DNA of 64,000 nucleotides from Hymenobacter psoromatis (GTDB taxonomy: Bacteria > Bacteroidota > Bacteroidia > Cytophagales > Hymenobacteraceae), in the NCBI GenBank assembly GCA_001596155.1, contig CP014771.1, positions 3,038,001-3,102,000 of the forward strand, in the 5' to 3' direction. A program made the translations under genes and the position numbers. Under the pieces are notes generated by a model that saw nothing but the letters and a program-made list of their open reading frames with translations, did not search any database and had not been told where the DNA came from. Shown piece by piece: positions 59,307 through 64,000 of this stretch; within the stretch, counting starts at the first letter, position 1; every line of letters starts with the position of its first letter.

Positions 59307-60662
59307 ATGAGCCCAGATTTGCTTGAGCTTACGCACAACTATTTTATTGGCAGCACCTTGCGGCAGATTAGCACGGCCCTGGGCGAGAGCGAGAGCAGCG
59401 TGAGCACGGCGCTGCACCGGGTGGTGCCGGTGGCCCTGGGTGCCCTGCTGGCACGCACGCGCCAGCCCGGCGGGGCGGCCGACTTGTTTGCCCGCGTGTA
59501 TCGGGTGCATCGCCGCGACCCGCTGGCCAACTTTAGCGACCTGCTTGGGGAAGTGAATGACCCGGCGGGCGCTCCTGCCAGCAGCGAGGGTAGCCTGCCT
59601 GGCCCCGGCCCTGGCCTGCTGCGCACGGTGCTGGGGCCGAACTACGACGCGATGGTGGCGCACATCAGCCAGCAGGCCGGGGTGCGGCTCGCCACCGTGC
59701 CCAAGCTCCTGGGCCTGGCGGTGCCGGTGGGCCTGGGCTTGCTGGGCCGCTACGCGGTGCAGCACACCCTGGATGCACCCGGCCTGGCCAGCTGCTTGGC
59801 TAGCCAGGCCCCGCCCATTGTGGGCGCGCTGAGTAACCTGCCCGAGGGCATGGGCCAGGACCTGGCCGGCCGGGCGGCGGGCGCGGCGGTTCCCCTTCAT
59901 CGCCCCGCCCAAGCGCCCGCGGCGGCCCCTGCCCCGCCGCCCGCCCCAACGTCCGGCAGCCCACAAAGCCCTACCCCCCCGCCACGCCCCAAGCCGCGGC
60001 CGGGGCCGCCTACCCTCATTGCTGCCCCTCGCGGGCCGTGGCTGCTGGCGCTGCTCGCCCTGGTGCTCGGGATTGCCGCCACGCAGCTGTATCTGCTGCG
60101 GAGCCCCGGCACGCCCCCGCCGGCGCGCCCCGCGCCAACACCCCCGGCCACGCCCGCCCGCCCCGAAGCGGCCGGCAACGACCCCGTGGTGTACATCGCG
60201 GGGCGCGCTACCCTGCCGCTCGCGGGCGGTGCCGGGCTGCGCGTGAGCAACAACTCGGCCGAGGCCCGGCTGTATCATTTTCTCAAAGACCCCGCTCAAA
60301 CGGTGAGCCTTGATAAAACCCAGGGCTGGCTGCTGCTCGGCCAGGTGCATTTTACCCCCGGCGCGGCCACGCTCACGCGCGAGTCGGAGGTGCAGCTTCA
60401 AAACCTGGCGGCTATTCTGAAGACTTTTCCTCACGCCGCTCTCAAGCTCGGCGGCTATACCGACGACCAAAGCAGCGCTGATAAAAACCTGTTAGTCAGT
60501 GCCGATTGTGCCAATGCCGCCCGCCGGGAGCTGCTAAAACTGGGGGTCGCGCCGGGTCGCGTGGCCGCCGAGGGCTACGGCCAGGCCCCGACCCGCACCG
60601 CGCCCCCGGCCGGCCACCCGCAAAGCCGCCGCGTGTACGTGCGAGTCAGCAAGAAATACTGA
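59307..60662 (+). CDS. DUF937-OmpA family protein (second of tandem pair)
   Basis: A 451-residue paralogue with the same order: DUF937 (MSPDLLELTHNYFIGSTLRQISTALGESESSVSTAL), a Pro/Ala-rich linker longer than in the first copy (~205-245), a TM (PWLLALLALVLGIAATQLYLL) and OmpA domain (VHFTPGAATLTRESEVQLQNLAAILKTFPHAALKLGGYTD ... GYGQAPTRTAPPAGHPQSRRVYVRV). A Cys replaces the usual residue in VSADCANAARREL. It arose by tandem duplication; divergence is strong in the linker and middle but low around the functional motifs. Confidence 0.88.
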   Translation: MSPDLLELTHNYFIGSTLRQISTALGESESSVSTALHRVVPVALGALLARTRQPGGAADLFARVYRVHRRDPLANFSDLLGEVNDPAGAPASSEGSLPGPGPGLLRTVLGPNYDAMVAHISQQAGVRLATVPKLLGLAVPVGLGLLGRYAVQHTLDAPGLASCLASQAPPIVGALSNLPEGMGQDLAGRAAGAAVPLHRPAQAPAAAPAPPPAPTSGSPQSPTPPPRPKPRPGPPTLIAAPRGPWLLALLALVLGIAATQLYLLRSPGTPPPARPAPTPPATPARPEAAGNDPVVYIAGRATLPLAGGAGLRVSNNSAEARLYHFLKDPAQTVSLDKTQGWLLLGQVHFTPGAATLTRESEVQLQNLAAILKTFPHAALKLGGYTDDQSSADKNLLVSADCANAARRELLKLGVAPGRVAAEGYGQAPTRTAPPAGHPQSRRVYVRVSKKY

Positions 60663-60874
60663 GCAGGTTCAGCACCCTTTTGCGAACACTTTTTGAGTCA
60701 TAAATAGCTGTATTCAAACTAATTTCTTCGTCACGCACGCCCACTTTTCCGGCCCGCGGCGACTACTTCCGCGGTGCCCTACCCCCGGCGCGGTCGCAAT
60801 GCATTGGAGCATTTGCAACCATCGGAGAACCGGGCCGCTCTTTCTGTTAATCTTCCTTCTATTTTGATAAACAA

Positions 60875-61540
60875 ATGAAGCTTCTTATTCCTCTCGCGCT
60901 CGGGGCGCTGGCTATTCCCCTGCTCGGCCACGCCCAGGCGGGGTCGTCCGTGCGGTTTGGCCTCAAGGCCGGGGCCACCCTCTCCACCATCACGGGCCCC
61001 GGCACCAGCGACTACCCCGTTTCGCCCCTGGTAGGGGGGGTAGGCGGGGTGTTTGCCACGGTGCCGCTGGGCACCGCGCAGCGCTGGTTTTTCCAGCCCG
61101 AGCTGCTCTATAGCCAGCAGGGCTACCGGTTCAATCACTCCGCTACTGATTACAAGTCTTCCCTCCGCTCCGACTTTATTAAGCTGCCGCTGCTGCTGGG
61201 CTTCACGCACGGCGGCTTTTTTGCGGTGGTAGGGCCGCAGGTGGGCTACCTGGTGCACGCGCGCAATGTGTTTCGCTTTCATGATTATTCCAACACCACC
61301 GGGTTCTCGCCGGATATTACCGAAAACGTGAATACCGACCTGCGCTTCTACCAGCGCTGGGAGTTTTCGGCAGTGGCGGCCGTAGGCTACCGCTGGCACT
61401 GCGGCGCGGGCATCGAGCTGCGCTACGCCGACACCCTTTTCAACCAGTCGCACGACAATTTATATAGCACCTACGGCTACCGCGATGCCTACAGCCTGAG
61501 CGGGCAGGTGCAGGCCAGCTACCTACTGCCCTGGCACTAG
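60875..61540 (+). CDS. Outer-membrane beta-barrel porin-family protein (PorT-like)
   Basis: A 221-residue protein with signal peptide MKLLIPLALGALAIPLLGHAQ and alternating aromatic strand pattern (VRFGLKAGATLSTITGP, RWFFQPELLYSQQGYRF, SDFIKLPLLLGFTHGGFFAVVGPQVGYLVHA, GIELRYADTLFNQS, DAYSLSGQVQASYLLPWH). It fits the outer-membrane beta-barrel type 2 (PorT-like) family of about eight strands. The last residues end in an aromatic, as expected for barrel insertion. The role is not specified. It converges with nnr with 4 bases between stops. Confidence 0.82.
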   Translation: MKLLIPLALGALAIPLLGHAQAGSSVRFGLKAGATLSTITGPGTSDYPVSPLVGGVGGVFATVPLGTAQRWFFQPELLYSQQGYRFNHSATDYKSSLRSDFIKLPLLLGFTHGGFFAVVGPQVGYLVHARNVFRFHDYSNTTGFSPDITENVNTDLRFYQRWEFSAVAAVGYRWHCGAGIELRYADTLFNQSHDNLYSTYGYRDAYSLSGQVQASYLLPWH

Positions 61541-61544
61541 GCGG

Positions 61545-63089
61545 CTAGCGCGTGAGGGCCTGCAAAGCCGGGCCGAGGTACGTTACCAGGTCTTCGGCTA
61601 TCATGCCGGCTTCGCCGGTGTGGGCCACGGCGAGGTCGCCGGCGTGGCCGTGGGCCAGCACGGCGAGGCGGGCGGCGGTGAGGGCGTCGAGGCGCTGGTC
61701 GGCGCGCAGGGCCAGCGTGAGGCCGGTGAGCACGTCGCCGCTGCCGCCGGTGCCCATGCCAGGGTTGCCGGTGGTGTTGAAATACACCTGGCCATCGGGC
61801 GCGGCCACGGCCGTGTAGGCGCCTTTCAGAATGACCACGCACTGGTGCTTTCGCACGAATTCACGCAGCAAATCGAGGCGGTGGTAGTCGTCCTGGGTCT
61901 TCTCGGTGAGGCGCGCAAACTCGCCGATGTGGGGCGTGAGCACGGTGCCGGGGGGTAGCAAATCGAGCAGCTCGCGGTGCGCCCCGAGCAGGTTGAGCGC
62001 GTCGGCATCGATGACGAGCGGCACGGTAGCCGTGCGCAGAATCTTCTCCAGCACGGTGCGGCTGGCATCTTCCTGGCCCAGGCCGGGGCCGATGCCAATG
62101 GCCTGGTAATCTTTTATTTCTGGTAATTCGCTGATGAAGTCAGCCTGGGGGTCGGGCAGGCACATGGCCTCGGGCCGGGTGGTCTGGATGATGTCGTAGC
62201 CGCAGCCGGGCACGGCCACCGTCAGCAGCCCTACCCCCCCGCGCAGGCACGAGCCCGCCGCCAACACGGCCGCACCCACTTTGCCCCGGCTGCCGGCCAG
62301 CAGCAGCGCGTGGCCAAAGGTATTTTTGTAAGCAAACTTGCCGCGCTTGGGCAGCGTCACATCGGGCGCGGGCGCGGCCAGCGCGGCGTCGAAGCCGCCT
62401 ACCCCCGGCATGCGGGTGAGGTGCCAGGGCGTATCGGCTTGCGCAATAAAATCGGGGCTCAGGCCAATATCCACCACGTGCCACTCGCCCACGAACTCCG
62501 CATTTTGCGGCAGCAGAAACGCCAGCTTGGGCAGCCCGAAGCTGATGGTGTGCGCGGCCCGCACCACGGGTGCGGCCGGGTCGGGCTGCGGCGCGTCGGC
62601 CAGCAGACCGCTGGGCAAATCCACGGCCACCACGCGGGCCTGGCTGTCGTTCAGGTGCTTGACCACGGCGGCGGCCACGCCAGCGAGCGGGCGGCTGAGG
62701 CCGGTGCCAAACAGCGCATCCACGACCAGCGTGCCGGGCTGGATGGGGGGTAGGGCTTCGGCGCTCAGCTCGATGATGGGGATGACTTTGGGCAGCACGT
62801 GGTGGTTGTACTCGTAGTCGTCGGAGTATTTCGGGGCGGGCAGCAGGCCCAGGCGCACGGCGTAGCCGGCCCCGTGGAGCAGGCGGGCTAGGGCCAGGCC
62901 GTCGCCACCGTTGTTGCCGGGGCCGCACAGCAACAGGATTTTGCCGGCCTCGGCGGGGGTGAAGTGCTGGGAGAGCCAGCCGGCCAGGGCAATGGCCGCG
63001 CGCTCCATCAGGGCCGTGGAGGTGGTGCGCTGCTCGCGGATGGTGGCCTGGTCGAGTTCCCGGATTTGGGCGGCGGAGAGGAGTTTCAT
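61545..63089 (-). CDS. nnr: Bifunctional NAD(P)H-hydrate repair enzyme
   Basis: A 514-residue enzyme from ATG 63089 (MKLLSAAQIRELDQATIREQ). The N-terminal half is the NAD(P)H-hydrate epimerase (ILLLCGPGNNGGDGLALARLLHGAGY, VDALFGTGLSRPL, VDLPSGLLADAPQ), and the C-terminal half is the ADP-dependent dehydratase (AGSRGKVGAAVLAAGSCLRGGVGLLTV, GPGLGQEDASR, VIDADALNLL, LTPHIGEFARL, NTTGNPGMGTGGSGDVLTGL). Together they repair hydrated NAD(P)H. All expected motifs are intact. Confidence 0.93.
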   Translation of the reverse strand: MKLLSAAQIRELDQATIREQRTTSTALMERAAIALAGWLSQHFTPAEAGKILLLCGPGNNGGDGLALARLLHGAGYAVRLGLLPAPKYSDDYEYNHHVLPKVIPIIELSAEALPPIQPGTLVVDALFGTGLSRPLAGVAAAVVKHLNDSQARVVAVDLPSGLLADAPQPDPAAPVVRAAHTISFGLPKLAFLLPQNAEFVGEWHVVDIGLSPDFIAQADTPWHLTRMPGVGGFDAALAAPAPDVTLPKRGKFAYKNTFGHALLLAGSRGKVGAAVLAAGSCLRGGVGLLTVAVPGCGYDIIQTTRPEAMCLPDPQADFISELPEIKDYQAIGIGPGLGQEDASRTVLEKILRTATVPLVIDADALNLLGAHRELLDLLPPGTVLTPHIGEFARLTEKTQDDYHRLDLLREFVRKHQCVVILKGAYTAVAAPDGQVYFNTTGNPGMGTGGSGDVLTGLTLALRADQRLDALTAARLAVLAHGHAGDLAVAHTGEAGMIAEDLVTYLGPALQALTR

Positions 63090-63134
63090 AAGCAGAATTT
63101 TACGCAAAACAGCCTCGGCAGGCTACTTTTAGCG

Positions 63135-63674
63135 ATGCAAAGAACAACACGCTTTTTTATCGTGCCGGGCCTGGGCAGTTCGGGGCCGGCGCATTGGCAG
63201 ACGTACTTCGAGCGGGAAAACCCGGCTTTCACCCGCATTCAGCAGCGCGAATGGGACGCCCCGGACCGCACCGAATGGGTAGCTACCCTGGAGCAGGCGC
63301 TGGCCGGCGAGGACCTGGCCAACGTGGTGCTCGTGGCCCACAGCCTGGGCTGCGCCACGGTGGCGCATTGGGCGGCCGCGCATGGGCACCGCATCAAGGG
63401 CGCGCTGCTGGTGGCACCCAGCGACGTAGATACGGCGCGCTACGCCACCTTTCCTACCACCGGCTTTGGGCCGATGCCGTTGCAGCGGCTGCCTTTTCCG
63501 AGCATCGTGGTGGCCAGCACCACCGACGAGTGGGCGAGCCTGGCGCGCACCCGGCAGTTTGCCGAGGCCTGGGGCAGTGAGCTGGTGAACATTGGCCCGG
63601 CCGGCCACATCAACGCCGCCAGCGGCTTCGGTGACTGGCCGGCGGGGTTGGCGCTGGCTGAAAAATGGGCCTGA
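63135..63674 (+). CDS. RBBP9/YdeN-family serine hydrolase
   Basis: A 179-residue alpha/beta hydrolase from ATG 63135 (MQRTTRFFIVPGLGSSGPAHWQ). Oxyanion loop PGLGSSGPAHW, nucleophile Ser in VVLVAHSLGCATVAHW, Asp in VVASTTDEWASL and His in GPAGHINAASGFGDWP complete the triad. Length is typical of the family, small cytoplasmic esterases of uncertain substrate. It is divergent from nnr with a 45-bp spacer and precedes msrB by 66 bases, so it could share its transcript. Confidence 0.88.
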   Translation: MQRTTRFFIVPGLGSSGPAHWQTYFERENPAFTRIQQREWDAPDRTEWVATLEQALAGEDLANVVLVAHSLGCATVAHWAAAHGHRIKGALLVAPSDVDTARYATFPTTGFGPMPLQRLPFPSIVVASTTDEWASLARTRQFAEAWGSELVNIGPAGHINAASGFGDWPAGLALAEKWA

Positions 63675-63740
63675 CCACCGGAAATGAACCCTGCGCTACC
63701 GCATACGTTTTACCCTTAACACACCCTAGCACGTAATTTT

Positions 63741-64000
63741 ATGCAAACCTGGAACGACGTTATCCGCCTGGCCAACCACGCCCCTACCCCCCCCCGCCGC
63801 GTCGAAAAGACCCCGGCCGAATGGAAAGCCCAGCTCACCCCCGAGCAGTACCACGTAACCCGCGAGCACGGCACCGAGCGCGCCTTCACCGGCGAATATT
63901 GCGAAGCCCACGAGGCCGGCCTCTACGCCTGCGTGTGCTGCGGCACGCCGCTCTACGACTCGCGCACCAAGTTTGAGAGCGGCACCGGCTGGCCCAGCTT
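63741..64000 (+). CDS. msrB: Peptide-methionine (R)-S-oxide reductase (3' end outside window)
   Basis: The first 86 residues from ATG 63741 ([21 protein letters not shown]). Family features: [27 protein letters not shown], the first zinc pair [11 protein letters not shown] and GTGWPSF at the edge. It reduces methionine-R-sulfoxide in proteins. The catalytic C-terminal Cys/Sec region and second zinc pair lie beyond the window. No signal peptide, so it is cytoplasmic. Confidence 0.92.
   Translation, partial: MQTWNDVIRLANHAPTPPRRVEKTPAEWKAQLTPEQYHVTREHGTERAFTGEYCEAHEAGLYACVCCGTPLYDSRTKFESGTGWPS

Noticed and set aside
59043..60470. 475-codon open frame opposite the second DUF937-OmpA gene
   Set aside because: Antisense to a clear gene with a paralogue; the text is Arg/Gly/Ala repeats.

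Overview
The window is chromosomal DNA from a high-GC member of the Bacteroidota, most likely Hymenobacter or a close relative (Cytophagales). The grounds are: a T9SS C-terminal sorting domain, TonB-receptor and CarboxypepD_reg modules, TAnnTTTG-type promoter boxes, few Shine-Dalgarno sites, GH97/GH31 glucan enzymes, DUF937-OmpA proteins and the overall gene repertoire. No rRNA, tRNA, CRISPR array or prophage was recognised.

Layout. 0-12 kb: a YpdA-like flavoprotein (cut by the window edge), a SAM methyltransferase, a microbial rhodopsin with an unusual E-T-Q triad, a membrane-anchored CarboxypepD_reg protein, a cupin, DsbD, two DoxX-like proteins, a frameshifted vWA protein, a frameshifted amino-acid permease and a GreA-like protein. 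12-19 kb: GH31 and GH97 alpha-glucan enzymes facing each other, then a serine hydrolase gene broken by a 980-bp IS5-family element. 19-24 kb: a lower-GC three-gene cassette (TIGR04255-like protein plus two unknowns) running into polA. 24-36 kb: a decayed TonB-receptor remnant, LOG protein, MacB/FtsX-type permease, queA, ispD, murF, a large VCBS/T9SS-sorted secreted protein and an unknown exported protein. 36-42.3 kb: a five-gene run of three GT-C-like membrane proteins interleaved with two lipoproteins; one C-terminal domain type recurs in both lipoproteins and in the last membrane protein. 42.3-47.2 kb: a minus-strand light and signalling block (REC, PAS histidine kinase, REC, Blh retinal-forming dioxygenase, REC-BLUF fusion). 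47.5-51.4 kb: another large membrane protein, 3-hydroxyanthranilate dioxygenase, signal peptidase I. 51.4-53.3 kb: an AT-richer island with a hairpin-rich non-coding stretch, a Gly-rich lipoprotein and a 43-residue membrane microprotein. 53.3-64 kb: HAD phosphatase, PafA-type phosphatase, inorganic pyrophosphatase, UbiA-like protein, tandem DUF937-OmpA paralogues, a porin, Nnr, an RBBP9-like hydrolase and msrB (cut by the window edge).

How parts work together. The rhodopsin (2.2 kb) needs retinal, which the Blh enzyme (43.6 kb) can supply; Blh lies between response regulators, one of which carries a BLUF blue-light sensor, so the window holds parts for both light use and light sensing. GH31 and GH97 fit alpha-glucan breakdown. 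Several intergenic spaces hold long inverted repeats of at least three dispersed families. The heptamer GGGGTAG/CTACCCC recurs throughout, and its G-tracts coincide with several apparent frameshifts.
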